A DNA stretch of 64,000 nt from Curvibacter cyanobacteriorum (lineage in GTDB: Bacteria; Pseudomonadota; Gammaproteobacteria; Burkholderiales; Burkholderiaceae_C): contig NZ_JAQSIP010000002.1 in assembly GCF_028649475.1 (NCBI RefSeq), positions 186,001-250,000 of the forward strand. Reading direction: 5' to 3'. This document shows, piece after piece, positions 48,716-58,023 of this stretch. The notes beneath the pieces were generated by a model. It saw only the letters and a program-made list of their open reading frames with translations. It made no database searches and was not told the DNA's origin. Position 1 is the stretch's first letter, and each line of letters starts with the position of its first letter. The position numbers and the translations under genes are program-made.

Positions 48716-49660
48716 TCAGTAGCCGCGTTGCAGGTCGACCGCGACCTCGGCCGCCCGTCCGGCCCGGATGCGGGCGAGGTTGTGGGCGGTTTGTTCCGCG
48801 ATCACCCGGGGCGCGGTGCGGGTGGCGATGTGCGGGGTGATGGTGATGCGTGCTTCCGACCAGAAGGGGTGGTGCGCCGGCAGGGGCTCCTGGCTGAAGG
48901 CGTCCAGCGTGGCGCCGCCCAGCTGGCCCGACGCCAGGGCCTGCAGCAGGTCGGTCTCCACCAGGTGGTCGCCGCGCCCCACGTTGATGAGGTGGGCGCC
49001 GCGTGGCAGCTGGTCGAACAGCGGCTGGCTCAGCACGCCCCGCGTTTCGTCGGTCAGCGGCAGCAGGCAGACCAGGGTGTCGCAGCCTTGCAGGAACTCA
49101 GTGCGTTGCGCCTCGCCGTGGAAGGCCTGCAGCCCCGCAGGCAACCCGTGTTTGGGGGACCGGCTCCAGCCGCGCACGCTGTAGCCCAGGCCCAGCAAGG
49201 CCCGGGCGCAGGCCAGGCCCAGCGTGCCCAGGCCCGCGATGCCGACACGGTGTTCGCGCGGGGGCTGGATCGGCTGTTCTTCCCAGCGGCCCGCGGCGGC
49301 GCTGGCCAGGTAGGCGCCCATGTGGCGCTGCCGGTGGGTCACCGCCCAGCAGACGTAGGCCGTCATGCCCTGGCCCATGTCGGGGTCGATGATGCGGCAC
49401 ACCGGCACATCGGGCAGGGCGGGGTCGGCGCGGATGTGGTCCACCCCGGCGCCCACCGACTGCACCAGCTGCAGCTTCGGCATCTGCGCCATCAGGCCCT
49501 CAGGCGGGTACCAGCAGACTGCCACCTCGATCTCGTCCAGCGCCCCGAGTGCGCCCGGGAAACGCAGCTCGGCCTGCGGGAAGCGGGCCCGGTAGGCTTT
49601 CTCGAGGTGGGTCATGGGGATCAGGGTGCTGAGAAAGGCGATGGTGCGGGGATCGGACAT
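48716..49660 (-). CDS. D-2-hydroxyacid dehydrogenase (glyoxylate/hydroxypyruvate reductase A-like)
   Basis: 314 aa. Rossmann NAD(P)-binding motif VGIAGLGTLGLACARALLGL (about 142-161). The catalytic Arg is in INVGRGDHLVE, Glu in DAFSQEPLPAHHPFW and His in TPHIATRTAP. It resembles GhrA. It would interconvert a 2-oxoacid and a D-2-hydroxyacid, possibly the end product of this pathway. ATG 49660 is chosen; the frame upstream overlaps the end of the ATPase gene. Gaps are 77 nt upstream and 26 nt downstream, same strand as the run. Confidence 0.88.
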   Translation of the reverse strand: MSDPRTIAFLSTLIPMTHLEKAYRARFPQAELRFPGALGALDEIEVAVCWYPPEGLMAQMPKLQLVQSVGAGVDHIRADPALPDVPVCRIIDPDMGQGMTAYVCWAVTHRQRHMGAYLASAAAGRWEEQPIQPPREHRVGIAGLGTLGLACARALLGLGYSVRGWSRSPKHGLPAGLQAFHGEAQRTEFLQGCDTLVCLLPLTDETRGVLSQPLFDQLPRGAHLINVGRGDHLVETDLLQALASGQLGGATLDAFSQEPLPAHHPFWSEARITITPHIATRTAPRVIAEQTAHNLARIRAGRAAEVAVDLQRGY

Positions 49661-49737
49661 GGGCGCGGTTGGCTGGTCGGTTGGGGTGGCGTGTGGCGTG
49701 TTGCGGGGGCGGGTTGGGGGGCTCGGGCGCAGCGCCC

Positions 49738-51453
49738 TCAGGCCGCCTGAGCCAGCCGGGGCACGGCCTCGATCAGCGTGCGGGTGTAGGCGTGCTGCGG
49801 GCGGCTCAGCACCTCGTGCGTGGGGCCGTACTCGACGATGCGGCCGCGCTGCATGACGGCGATGTGGTCGCACATCTCACCGGCCACGCGCAGGTCGTGG
49901 GTGATGAAGACCATGGCCAGCTGGAAGCGCTCGCGCACCTCGGCAAACAGCTTGAGCACCTGGGCCTGCACCGACACGTCGAGCGCGGACACCGGCTCGT
50001 CGGCCACCAGCAGCTCGGGTTCCATGGCCAGGGCGCGGGCGATGCCGATGCGCTGGCGTTGGCCGCCCGAGAACTCATGCGGAAAGCGCTCGGCCGCCTC
50101 GGGCCCCAGGCCCACCAGTTGCAGCAACTCCAGCGCGCGGGCCTGGGCCACCTCGCGGGACACGCCCTGGGCGATGGGCCCGGCGGCCAGCGTGGGGCCA
50201 ATGCGGTGGCGCGGGTTGAGCGAGGCGTACGGGTCCTGGAAGACCATCTGAATCTTGCCCTGCGCTTGCTGGCGCAGTGCCGCGCCCGACATCAGGTTGC
50301 GGCCCTTGAACAGGATGCGCCCCGAGTCAAACGGCGCCAGGCCGACGATGCAGCGGCCCACGGTCGACTTGCCCGAGCCCGACTCCCCCACCAGGCCCAG
50401 CGTCTGGCCCCGGCGCAGCTCGAAGCTCACCCCCTGGGCCGCACTGACCTCGCGCCCGCGCTTGAACAGGCTGCCGCCGGTGCGGTAGGTCTTGCACAGG
50501 TCCTGCACTTGCAGCACATGCAGCGGGTCGACCTCGCGCTCAGCCAGCCGGGCCGTGCCCTGGGGGATGGCGGCGATCAGCTTGCGGGTGTAGGGGTGCT
50601 GCGGGCGGGTCAGCACGTCTTGCGCGGGGCCTGATTCGACCACCACGCCGGTCTGCATCACCACCACCTGGTCGGCGATCTCGGACACCACGCCAAAGTC
50701 GTGGGTGATGAACAGCACCGCGGTGCCGCGCCGCTGCTGCAGTTCGCGCATGAGCTTGAGGATCTGTGCCTGGGTGGTCACGTCGAGCGCGGTGGTGGGC
50801 TCGTCGGCGATCAGCAGGCGCGGCTCCAGCACCAGCGCGCAGGCGATCATGACGCGCTGGCGCTGGCCGCCGGACAGGCGGAAGGGGTAGCTGTCGATCA
50901 GCAGTTCGGGGTCGGGCAGGCCCACATCGGCCAGGGCGGCCAGGATGCGTTGGCGCTTCTCGCCGGCCGACAGCGAGGTGTGGGCGTCAAACACCTCGGC
51001 GATCTGTTCGCCGATGCGCATCACCGGGTTGAGCGCGGTCATCGGCTCCTGGAACACCATGCCGATGCGCTGGCCGCGCAGCTCGCGCAACTGGTCTTCG
51101 TTGAGGCTCAGCAGGTCGACCCCGTCGAACAGGATTTGACCGGCCACGGGTTCGACCTGGGGGCGCGGCAGCAGGCCCATGATGGCGTTGGCGATCATCG
51201 ATTTGCCCGAGCCCGACTCGCCCACCACGCACAGGGTCTGGCCCGGCTGCAGGCTGAAGCTGGCGCCTTGCACGGCCAGTGCGCGGTCGCCGCCAGCGGG
51301 CAGTCGGATGTCGAGGCCGCGCACGTCGAGCACGGGCTGTTGGGGGGCGGCAAGGGTCATGGGCGAGGCGTCCAAAGAGGCGGTGTGTGTCGGGGCTGGA
51401 GCGGGGTGGGGCAGGGGCTCGTCAGCCAGGCGAGGGGCCAGCACGGCGTTCAT
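49738..51453 (-). CDS. dipeptide-type ABC transporter, double ATP-binding protein
   Basis: 571 aa with two full ABC domains in one chain (DppD-DppF-like fusion). The first has Walker A GESGSGKS, signature LSGGQRQRV and Walker [13 protein letters not shown]. The second has Walker A GESGSGKS, signature FSGGQRQRI and Walker [13 protein letters not shown]. The C-terminal oligopeptide extensions after each domain are present. The ATG at 51453 overlaps the permease stop by one base (TGATG); an in-frame Met about 35 residues later is an alternative. Energises the importer encoded upstream. Confidence 0.93.
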   Translation of the reverse strand: MNAVLAPRLADEPLPHPAPAPTHTASLDASPMTLAAPQQPVLDVRGLDIRLPAGGDRALAVQGASFSLQPGQTLCVVGESGSGKSMIANAIMGLLPRPQVEPVAGQILFDGVDLLSLNEDQLRELRGQRIGMVFQEPMTALNPVMRIGEQIAEVFDAHTSLSAGEKRQRILAALADVGLPDPELLIDSYPFRLSGGQRQRVMIACALVLEPRLLIADEPTTALDVTTQAQILKLMRELQQRRGTAVLFITHDFGVVSEIADQVVVMQTGVVVESGPAQDVLTRPQHPYTRKLIAAIPQGTARLAEREVDPLHVLQVQDLCKTYRTGGSLFKRGREVSAAQGVSFELRRGQTLGLVGESGSGKSTVGRCIVGLAPFDSGRILFKGRNLMSGAALRQQAQGKIQMVFQDPYASLNPRHRIGPTLAAGPIAQGVSREVAQARALELLQLVGLGPEAAERFPHEFSGGQRQRIGIARALAMEPELLVADEPVSALDVSVQAQVLKLFAEVRERFQLAMVFITHDLRVAGEMCDHIAVMQRGRIVEYGPTHEVLSRPQHAYTRTLIEAVPRLAQAA

Positions 51454-52304
51454 CAGCGTCTCCCGTCCAGGCGGGCGTTCAGCCCGTCGTTGAGGCCTTC
51501 GCCGACCAGGTTCAGGGCCAGCACGGTGAGCACAATCGCCAGCCCCGGGAACACGGCCATCCACCAGGCCTGGCGCAGCACGGTGCGCGCCGAGCCGACC
51601 ATGTAGCCCCAGCTCATCTGGTTGGGGTCGCCCAGGCCGAGGAAGCTCAGGCTCGATTCGAGCAGGATGGCGGTGGCCACCATCAGCGAGGCCATCACCA
51701 CGATGGGCGAGGCCGCGTTGGGCAGGATCTGGGTCAGGATGATGCGGGGCGTGCTCTGGCCGGCCAGCAGCGCGGCGGCCACGAAGTCGCGCTGGCGCAG
51801 GGTCAGGAACTCGCCGCGCACCAGGCGCGCCACGGGCGGCCAGGACACGATGGCGATGGCCGCCACAATCGACTGGACCGAGGGCTCGAAGATGGCCACC
51901 AGCACGATGGCCAGCGCAAAGCTGGGGATGGCCTGGAACAGCTCGGTGAAGCGCATCAGCGCGGCGTCGACCCAGCGCCCGAAGTAGCCGGCGATGGCGC
52001 CAATCGACACCCCGATCAGCAGCGACACCACGGTCGACACGACCCCGATCAACAGCGAGATGCGGGCCCCGCGCACCACCCCCGACAGGATGTCGCGGCC
52101 CATGGTGTCGGTGCCCATGGGGAAGCCGCTTTCCTGCAACGGCTGCAGGAAGGGCTGCTCCACCATGTCCCAGGGGTCGTGGCTGGCCAGCAGCGGGCCA
52201 AAGGCCACCAGCAGGCCCACCAGGCCCAGCACGATGAGGCCGAACACGGCGCCGCGGTTGCGGCGGAAACGGCGCCAGAAAGCGTTTTGGCGAACAGGGC
52301 TCAT
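51453..52304 (-). CDS. dipeptide-type ABC transporter permease (DppC-like)
   Basis: 283 aa, six predicted helices. A short cytosolic N-terminus carries FWRRFRRNRGAVFGLIVLG, typical of DppC/OppC. The EAA-like loop is AALLAGQSTPRIILTQILPN. It forms a channel with the upstream DppB-like protein, 11 nt away, and is coupled by a one-base overlap to the ATPase gene. Confidence 0.93.
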   Translation of the reverse strand: MSPVRQNAFWRRFRRNRGAVFGLIVLGLVGLLVAFGPLLASHDPWDMVEQPFLQPLQESGFPMGTDTMGRDILSGVVRGARISLLIGVVSTVVSLLIGVSIGAIAGYFGRWVDAALMRFTELFQAIPSFALAIVLVAIFEPSVQSIVAAIAIVSWPPVARLVRGEFLTLRQRDFVAAALLAGQSTPRIILTQILPNAASPIVVMASLMVATAILLESSLSFLGLGDPNQMSWGYMVGSARTVLRQAWWMAVFPGLAIVLTVLALNLVGEGLNDGLNARLDGRR

Positions 52305-52315
52305 GGGGCGACTCC

Positions 52316-53290
52316 TCAGGCCATTTCGATGCGCGGATCGACCAGGGTGTAGACCAGGTCGGTGAGCAGGTTGAACAGCACGGCCATCGCGGCCGTGATC
52401 AGGAAGCAGCCCAGCAGCAGGTTGTAGTCACGCTGCAGCAGGGCGTCGAACATCAGGCGCCCGATGCCGGGCCAGGCGAAGACGGTCTCGGTCAGCACGG
52501 CGCCGCCGATCATCCCGCCGGCCTGGATGCCGGCCAGCGTGACCACCGGCAGCAGGGCATTGCGCAGGATGTGGTTGCGCTGGATGCGGCCCGGGCGCAC
52601 GCCCTTGGCCCGCGCGGTTTTGACGAAGTCCATCTGGGCCACCTCGAGCATCGAGGCCCGAGTCATGCGGGCGTACACCGCCATGTAGAACAGCGCCAGG
52701 GTCAGGGCCGGCAGGATCAGGTGCTGGGCCACGTCCCAGGCGTAGGCCAGGCCGCGGTGGGCGGTGCCGACCGTGAAGTAGCCAAAGCCTGGCAGCCAGT
52801 CCATCTGCACCGTGAAGACCAGCACCGCCATCATCGCCAGCCAGTACAGGGGCGTGGCGTAAAACACCAGCGCGACGACGGTGATCGCGCTGTCCACCCA
52901 GGTGCCCACCCTTCGGCTGGCCATGGCGCCGAGCGCCACGCCAAACAGCAGTGACAGCGCAAAGGCACTGCCGGTCAGCAGCAGGGTGGCGGGCAGGCGG
53001 TCGAGGATCAGCTGCAGCACGGGCTGCTGCTGGCGGTACGAGAACCCCAGGTCGCCCTGCACCACATGGCCCAGGTAGCGCGTGAGCTGGGTGCCCAGTG
53101 GTTGGTCGAGGCCGAACTCGTGGCGCAACTGGGCCACAAACTGGGCGTCGGTGGCCCCCGCCTCGCCGGCCAGCACCGACACCGGGTCGCCCGGGGCGGC
53201 GCGGATCAGCAGGAAGTTGACGGTGGCGATCAGCAGCAGGGCCAGCAGGCCTTGCACGGTGCGCGTGAGCATGAACTGAAGTCGTTGCAT
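52316..53290 (-). CDS. dipeptide-type ABC transporter permease (DppB-like)
   Basis: 324 aa with six predicted helices. The N-terminus MLTRTVQGLLALLLIATVNF and the block TARAKGVRPGRIQRNHILRN are the DppB/OppB membrane anchor and EAA loop. LTETVFAWPGIGRLMFDALL near the C-terminus is a family hallmark. It lies 100 nt after the binding-protein gene and 11 nt before the second permease. Confidence 0.93.
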   Translation of the reverse strand: MQRLQFMLTRTVQGLLALLLIATVNFLLIRAAPGDPVSVLAGEAGATDAQFVAQLRHEFGLDQPLGTQLTRYLGHVVQGDLGFSYRQQQPVLQLILDRLPATLLLTGSAFALSLLFGVALGAMASRRVGTWVDSAITVVALVFYATPLYWLAMMAVLVFTVQMDWLPGFGYFTVGTAHRGLAYAWDVAQHLILPALTLALFYMAVYARMTRASMLEVAQMDFVKTARAKGVRPGRIQRNHILRNALLPVVTLAGIQAGGMIGGAVLTETVFAWPGIGRLMFDALLQRDYNLLLGCFLITAAMAVLFNLLTDLVYTLVDPRIEMA

Positions 53291-53390
53291 GGGCTTGTCC
53301 GGGGCAGGCGGTGAAGCGGTCGGGTGGGGTGAAAAGGGTCACGCCGGCCCGAGCCGCCGGGCGGGCGGTCAGGCCAGGGCGCAGCGCGCC

Positions 53391-54959
53391 TCAGGTCAGC
53401 GAGGCGCGGCTCAGGCTGTCGTTCAAGCCGATGCCCGAGCTGATCGGGTTCTTCACCTTGCTGCGGTACAGCGTGGGGAAGTTGATCTCGTGCAGCCAGG
53501 CCACAGGCACTTCTTCGAGCAGCAGCTTTTGCACCTCGAGGTAAGCCTTGGCGCGCGACTCGGGGTCGGTGGCGCGGGCGCCGGCGGCGAACAGCGCGTC
53601 GACGCGGCTGTTGCTGTAGCCCTCGACGTTGTTGAAGGGGGAGCCCTTGGCGATGTTGCTGCTGGTGTAGTTGCGGGCCACGCCCAGTGCCGGGTCACCG
53701 TACTGGTAGACGTAGGTGAAGGCGATGTCGTAGTCCCATTCGTTGAGGCGCTGGTTCCAGCCCGCCACGTCGGTGCCGGTGAGCTCGACCTTGATGCCGG
53801 CCTGGGTCAGGTTCTGGCGCACGATTTCGGCCTGGCGCTGCCACGATTCGCCGTAGGGCAGGGGCAGCAGGCGCAGCGGCTCGCCCTTGTAGCCCGACTC
53901 GGCCAGCAGCTGCTTGGCTTTTTCGAGGTTGCGTGGGTACTTGGGCACGTCGGCGCTGTAGTACTTGATGTGGCTGTTGAAGGGCCCGGTGGCGGGCTTG
54001 GCAAACCCTTGCCAGGCGACCTTGGCCATGGCCTCGCGGTCGATCGCGAACATCACGGCCTGGCGGAACTTGACGTTGTTCATCGGCGCCTTGCGGTTGT
54101 TCAGCCACAGCCAGGAGTGCGGCGAGAAGAACTCCCAGCCCTTGGTGGTGACGGTCACGCCGGGCAACTTGGATAAGCGCACCACATCGAAGAATTCCAC
54201 CGCGCCGCCCGGCACGATGTCGACCTTGCCCGACTCGAAAGCCGCGGCCCGCGACGCTGCATCGGGGATGACGTGGAAGTACAGGCTGTCCACCATCGGC
54301 AGGTTGGGCGTGTGGTAGGCCTCGTTGGCCACCAGCTGGATGTACGAGCCCTTGACCCACTCTTTGAACTTGAAGGGCCCGGTGCCGATCGGGGTGGCGT
54401 TGGCCGGGTTGGTGGCGTAGTCGGTGCCCTCGTAGACGTGCTTGGGCACCATGGGCATGGTGCCGGTTTCAAACAGACCCAGGAAGGGGCCAAACGGGTA
54501 CTTGAGCTTGAACTCGACGGTCAGCGGGTCGAGCGCCTTGATGGTCTCCACCGGCTCCAGGTTGCCGCGCAGGCGGGCGTGCGTCTTGCGCAGGAACACA
54601 TCGACCGAGAACACCACGTCGGCCGCGGTGAAGGGCTTGCCGTCGTGCCACTTGACGTTGGGCTTGAGCTTGAAGGTGTAGACCAGGCCGTCCTTGCTGA
54701 CCGTCCAGGCCGTGGCCAGCGAGGGCTGCGGGTTGAGCTTGTCGTCGTAGCGCAGCAGGCCCTCGTAAATGTTGCCGGCAATCAGCTGGGTGGGGCCGTT
54801 TTGCACCATGCCCATCATCAGGCCAGGCGGCTCGGGCTGCACCAGGACGTTGATCACGCCGCCCTTCTTGTCTTGCGCGAGGGCGCTCAGCGGAACGCCC
54901 GCAATGCTCAGGCCCAGGCTGCTGGCGGCCCCCAGTTGAATCAGTTCACGACGCTTCAT
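53391..54959 (-). CDS. ABC transporter substrate-binding protein, family 5
   Basis: 522 aa periplasmic solute-binding protein of the peptide/nickel/opine type. The signal peptide begins KRRELIQLG and ends near LSALAQ. The paired Arg suggests Tat export, but a Sec signal is possible. LKPNVKWHDGKPFTAADVVF is the family 5 signature. Bound ligand unknown: the fold takes peptides, opines, agropine-like amines or glutathione. The cluster context suggests an N-acyl amine or small peptide. It is 81 nt after the aldolase gene. Confidence 0.92.
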   Translation of the reverse strand: MKRRELIQLGAASSLGLSIAGVPLSALAQDKKGGVINVLVQPEPPGLMMGMVQNGPTQLIAGNIYEGLLRYDDKLNPQPSLATAWTVSKDGLVYTFKLKPNVKWHDGKPFTAADVVFSVDVFLRKTHARLRGNLEPVETIKALDPLTVEFKLKYPFGPFLGLFETGTMPMVPKHVYEGTDYATNPANATPIGTGPFKFKEWVKGSYIQLVANEAYHTPNLPMVDSLYFHVIPDAASRAAAFESGKVDIVPGGAVEFFDVVRLSKLPGVTVTTKGWEFFSPHSWLWLNNRKAPMNNVKFRQAVMFAIDREAMAKVAWQGFAKPATGPFNSHIKYYSADVPKYPRNLEKAKQLLAESGYKGEPLRLLPLPYGESWQRQAEIVRQNLTQAGIKVELTGTDVAGWNQRLNEWDYDIAFTYVYQYGDPALGVARNYTSSNIAKGSPFNNVEGYSNSRVDALFAAGARATDPESRAKAYLEVQKLLLEEVPVAWLHEINFPTLYRSKVKNPISSGIGLNDSLSRASLT

Positions 54960-55040
54960 GGCACGGTTTCCTTTGAGGTGGTGGGGTGGGTGGAAATGAC
55001 TGGCAGGGAATCAGGGGCAAGAACGGGGCCGGGTGGGCGC

Positions 55041-55811
55041 TCAGTCGCGGAAGCTGCTGGGCGCCGGGCGTTCGAGGTGCTTGAGCAGGCCGCGCCATTC
55101 GCGCAGGTTGGGCTCGGGCGAGTCGGGCAGGCGGTTGCTGTCGCCGCTTTCGTATTGGCGGGCCGTGCGCTCACAGACCTCGGGCGAGACCGGGCGCACC
55201 GGCTGACCGCTGGCCTGGATGGCCAGTTGCACGCGGCAGGCGCGGTCCAGGTTGATCATCAGGATCAGGGCCTGCGCCACCGTGGGGGCCAGGGTCATGA
55301 GGCCGTGGTTGCGCAGGATCATGGCGCGGGCGGTCGGGCCCAGGTCGGCGATCAGGCGGGCACGCTCATCCAGGTCCAGCGCGATGCCCTCGAACTCGTG
55401 GTAGACGACGCGGTTGTAGAACTGCAGCGCCCATTGGTTGCAGGGTTGCAAGCCGCCGTCCAGCGAGGACACCGCCACCCCGGCCACGGTGTGGGTGTGC
55501 ACCACACAGCCTGCGTCGTGGCGCGCCGAATGCACCGCGCTGTGGATGGTGAAGCCGGCCGGGTTCACATCGTAGGGCGAGGGCTCCAGGATGCGCCCCT
55601 CCAGGTCGATCTTGACCAGCGAGGAGGCCGTGATGTCCTTGAACAGCAGGCCGTAGGGGTTGATCAGGAACTGGTCCTCGGTGCCTGGCACGCGTGCCGA
55701 GATGTGGGTGTAGATGCTGTCGTCCAGGCCAAAGTGGGCGATCAGGCGGTAGGCCGCCGCCAGGTCTTCACGCACCTGTTGTTCGCTGGGCGAGGGGGTT
55801 GTCGAGGTCAT
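55041..55811 (-). CDS. class II aldolase/adducin-family protein
   Basis: 256 aa. Zinc ligands typical of the AraD/FucA fold appear as HSAVHSARHDAGCVVHTHTV (two His) and a later His in VYHEFEGIAL, with ILRNHGLMTLAPTV conserved. Family members are fuculose-phosphate or ribulose-phosphate enzymes and many uncharacterised sugar-acid or 3-oxo-acid aldolases or decarboxylases. First gene of the minus-strand catabolic run, downstream of a palindrome. ATG 55811 is preferred over the longer frame to 55910, which would translate the palindrome. Confidence 0.88.
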   Translation of the reverse strand: MTSTTPSPSEQQVREDLAAAYRLIAHFGLDDSIYTHISARVPGTEDQFLINPYGLLFKDITASSLVKIDLEGRILEPSPYDVNPAGFTIHSAVHSARHDAGCVVHTHTVAGVAVSSLDGGLQPCNQWALQFYNRVVYHEFEGIALDLDERARLIADLGPTARAMILRNHGLMTLAPTVAQALILMINLDRACRVQLAIQASGQPVRPVSPEVCERTARQYESGDSNRLPDSPEPNLREWRGLLKHLERPAPSSFRD

Positions 55812-55882
55812 GCGCCGGTCCTTCCTGGAAGTCAAAGCGGGCGTGAGGCACTGGCATAAAACGCCGCATTGAGGGTTGATCT

Positions 55883-55903
55883 TCGACAGTCTTCTGTCGA
55901 CAG
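55883..55903. promoter_or_regulatory. candidate operator (overlapping palindromes) before the catabolic run
   Basis: TCGACAG-TCTT-CTGTCGA (55883-55900) is a perfect 7-bp inverted repeat, and its right half starts a second perfect 10-bp palindrome CTGTCGACAG (55894-55903). FCD-type GntR proteins often bind short TGTnnACA-type palindromes. The site is 72 nt upstream of the aldolase ATG, between the run and rho. Its link to the GntR protein encoded in the run is inference. Confidence 0.5.
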
Positions 55904-56096
55904 TTATCAACTTAGCAGGTTCTGGGCCAACTTGTGAAGGGGTGAAACACCCGGTGAGCGCGCCGCCCCAGGGCCAAATTCAGAGCGACTTTGGTGCCTG
56001 GGCGGCCGCCTTCGGTGCGCCCGGATTGGTTTTGGTGCACCCGGAGGCCGGGGCCGCCCACCGTGCGGTGCGGCCCCGGTCTGGCGCCGGACGGCC

Positions 56097-56131
56097 AAAA
56101 AAAATCCCGCAGGCCGGATCGGCGTGCGGGA
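56097..56131 (-). terminator. Rho-independent terminator downstream of rho
   Basis: On the minus strand TCCCGCA and TGCGGGA (plus 56125-56131 and 56105-56111) pair across a 13-nt loop and are followed by eight T residues. It lies about 46 nt after the rho stop. Confidence 0.85.
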
Positions 56132-56176
56132 CGGGCAGCGCGCCCAGGGCGGGGCGCTGACGATGGCGGGGGGCGT

Positions 56177-57439
56177 TCAGCCGCCGCGGCGCATCATGTC
56201 GAAGAAGTCCACATTGGTCTTGGTGGCCTTCATGTTCTTGATCATGAGTTCCATCGACTCGATCTCGTCCATGTTGTACATGAACTGGCGCAGGATGCGG
56301 GTCTTCTGCAGGATCTCGGGCGGCAGCAGCAGCTCTTCGCGGCGCGTGCCGCTCTTGTTGAGCTCGATGGCCGGGAACACGCGCTTTTCGTACAGGCGGC
56401 GGCTGAGGTGGATTTCGCAGTTGCCGGTGCCCTTGAATTCTTCAAAGATCACTTCGTCCATGCGGCTGCCGGTGTCGACCAGCGCGGTGGCGATGATGGT
56501 CAGCGAACCGCCTTCCTCGACCTTGCGCGCGGCGCCAAAGAAGCGCTTGGGGCGTTGCAGGGCGTTGGAGTCGACACCGCCGGACAGCACCTTGCCCGAG
56601 GACGGCACCACGTTGTTGTAGGCGCGGGCCAGGCGGGTGATGGAGTCCAGCAGGATCACCACGTCCTTCTTGAGTTCGACCAGGCGCTTGGCGCGCTCGA
56701 TCACCATTTCGGCCACGTGCACGTGGCGGGCGGCCGGCTCGTCGAAGGTGGAGGCAATGATTTCGCCCTTCACCGAGCGCTGCATTTCCGTCACTTCTTC
56801 GGGGCGCTCATCGACCAGCAGCACCATCAGGTGCACATCGGGGTTGTTGGCGGTGATGGCGTGGGCGATGTGCTGCATCATCACCGTCTTGCCGCTCTTG
56901 GGCGGCGCCACGATCAGGGCGCGCTGGCCGCGACCGATGGGCGAGATGATGTCGATGATGCGGCCGGTGATGTTCTCTTCGCTCTTGATCTCGCGCTCGA
57001 GCTTCATCTGCTCTTTGGGGAACAGCGGGGTCAGGTTTTCGAACATGACCTTGTGCTTGTTCTGCTCCGGCGGGCCGCCGTTGACGGCGTCGAGCTTGGT
57101 CAGGGCAAAGTAGCGCTCGCCATCCTTGGGGGTGCGCACTTCGCCTTCGATCATGTCACCGGTGTGCAGGTTGAAACGACGCACTTGGCTCGGCGAGATG
57201 TAGATGTCGTCGGTGCTGGCCGTGTAGCTGCTGTCCGGGCTGCGCAGAAAACCGAAGCCATCTGGCAGGATTTCCAGCACGCCATCCGCAAACACCTGTT
57301 CGCCCGCTTTGGCCCGCTTCTTGATGATCGCAAACATCAACTCCTGCTTGCGCATGCGACCGGTGTTTTCAATTTCAAGCTCTTCGGCTTGCTTCAACAC
57401 TTCAGACACGTGAAGTGCCTTGAGTTCATTCAAATGCAT
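56177..57439 (-). CDS. rho: transcription termination factor Rho
   Basis: 420 aa hexameric RNA-dependent ATPase. The N-terminal Rho-N/cold-shock domain carries [12 protein letters not shown]. Walker A is [11 protein letters not shown] (about 178-188), the Q-loop and R-loop region follows, and [13 protein letters not shown] is the Walker B/Q-loop area. The end [11 protein letters not shown] is typical. [15 protein letters not shown] is the normal start. It follows trxA on the same strand, a conserved betaproteobacterial pair, with a 251-nt gap that fits an autoregulated leader. Confidence 0.98.
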   Translation of the reverse strand: MHLNELKALHVSEVLKQAEELEIENTGRMRKQELMFAIIKKRAKAGEQVFADGVLEILPDGFGFLRSPDSSYTASTDDIYISPSQVRRFNLHTGDMIEGEVRTPKDGERYFALTKLDAVNGGPPEQNKHKVMFENLTPLFPKEQMKLEREIKSEENITGRIIDIISPIGRGQRALIVAPPKSGKTVMMQHIAHAITANNPDVHLMVLLVDERPEEVTEMQRSVKGEIIASTFDEPAARHVHVAEMVIERAKRLVELKKDVVILLDSITRLARAYNNVVPSSGKVLSGGVDSNALQRPKRFFGAARKVEEGGSLTIIATALVDTGSRMDEVIFEEFKGTGNCEIHLSRRLYEKRVFPAIELNKSGTRREELLLPPEILQKTRILRQFMYNMDEIESMELMIKNMKATKTNVDFFDMMRRGG

Positions 57440-57591
57440 GGAGGGTCCTGCAGGGACAGACCCGGAATGGGGTCGCCCAAAAATGCCTTGCGGGCTGAAA
57501 AATTCGGGGGAGGTTTGGGGGGAGGCGAGAGAGGCCTCGCAAACCGGTAACTCGAGCCGGGAAGTTGTCTGCTGCCCAGTGAATTTGGCTG

Positions 57592-57600
57592 ATTATGACA
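57592..57600 (-). promoter_or_regulatory. candidate extended -10 of the rho promoter
   Basis: On the minus strand TGTCATAAT is an extended -10 (TGn plus CATAAT). The start near 57585 gives a leader of about 145 nt, in keeping with Rho attenuation of its own mRNA in other bacteria. No strong -35. Confidence 0.45.
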
Positions 57601-57644
57601 GGAAAATCTGGCGACCCGTTTCAGCAGGGCGGCTCGCCGTGAGG

Positions 57645-57674
57645 CGGGTCCTTGGCGTGCGCGTCAAGGACCCG
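57645..57674 (-). terminator. 10-bp hairpin downstream of trxA
   Basis: CGGGTCCTTG (57645-57654) and CAAGGACCCG (57665-57674) are perfectly complementary, 17 nt after the trxA stop on the minus strand. There is no T-run, so it may be a weak or Rho-assisted terminator or an mRNA 3'-end stabiliser. Confidence 0.5.
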
Positions 57675-57690
57675 AACGGTCAGGGAAGGC

Positions 57691-58023
57691 TCAGGCCAGT
57701 TGCTGGTCGATGAAGGCCGTCAGGGCGGTCTTGTTCAGGGCGCCCACTTTGGTGGCGGCCAGTTGGCCGTTCTTGAACAGCATCAGCGTGGGGATGCCAC
57801 GGATGCCGAACTTGGCGGGGATGTCGCGGTTCTCGTCGACGTTCATCTTGGCGATTTGCAGCTTGCCGTCGTAGCTGGCAGCGACTTCGTCGAGGATGGG
57901 GGCAATCATCTTGCAAGGACCGCACCACTCGGCCCAGTAGTCGACCAGCACGGGCTTGTCGGCTTGCAGGACATCGGCTTCGAAGGAGGCGTCGGAAATG
58001 TGTTTGATCAGGTCGCTGGCCAT
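57691..58023 (-). CDS. trxA: thioredoxin 1
   Basis: 110 aa dithiol oxidoreductase that reduces protein disulfides with electrons from thioredoxin reductase. Active site WCGPC at 33-37 in [15 protein letters not shown]; the cis-Pro is in [16 protein letters not shown] 58023 gives the standard [15 protein letters not shown] start; the longer frame is not conserved-looking. Cytosolic. Upstream of rho. Confidence 0.97.
   Translation of the reverse strand: MASDLIKHISDASFEADVLQADKPVLVDYWAEWCGPCKMIAPILDEVAASYDGKLQIAKMNVDENRDIPAKFGIRGIPTLMLFKNGQLAATKVGALNKTALTAFIDQQLA

Larger units (their letters stand above)
55812..56176. other. 365-bp region between the catabolic run and the rho 3' end
   Basis: Holds the palindrome at 55883-55903, a strong 10-bp inverted repeat (56048-56057 CCGGGGCCGC with 56070-56079 GCGGCCCCGG) without a T-run, and the rho terminator. 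No ORF is supported. The transcription start of the catabolic run must lie in the 55812-55930 part. Confidence 0.55.

Noticed and set aside
46191-48722. An 843-codon plus-strand open frame across the aminotransferase and amidohydrolase genes
   Set aside because: The minus-strand genes have complete catalytic motifs; the plus frame is Gly/Arg/His-rich without a motif.
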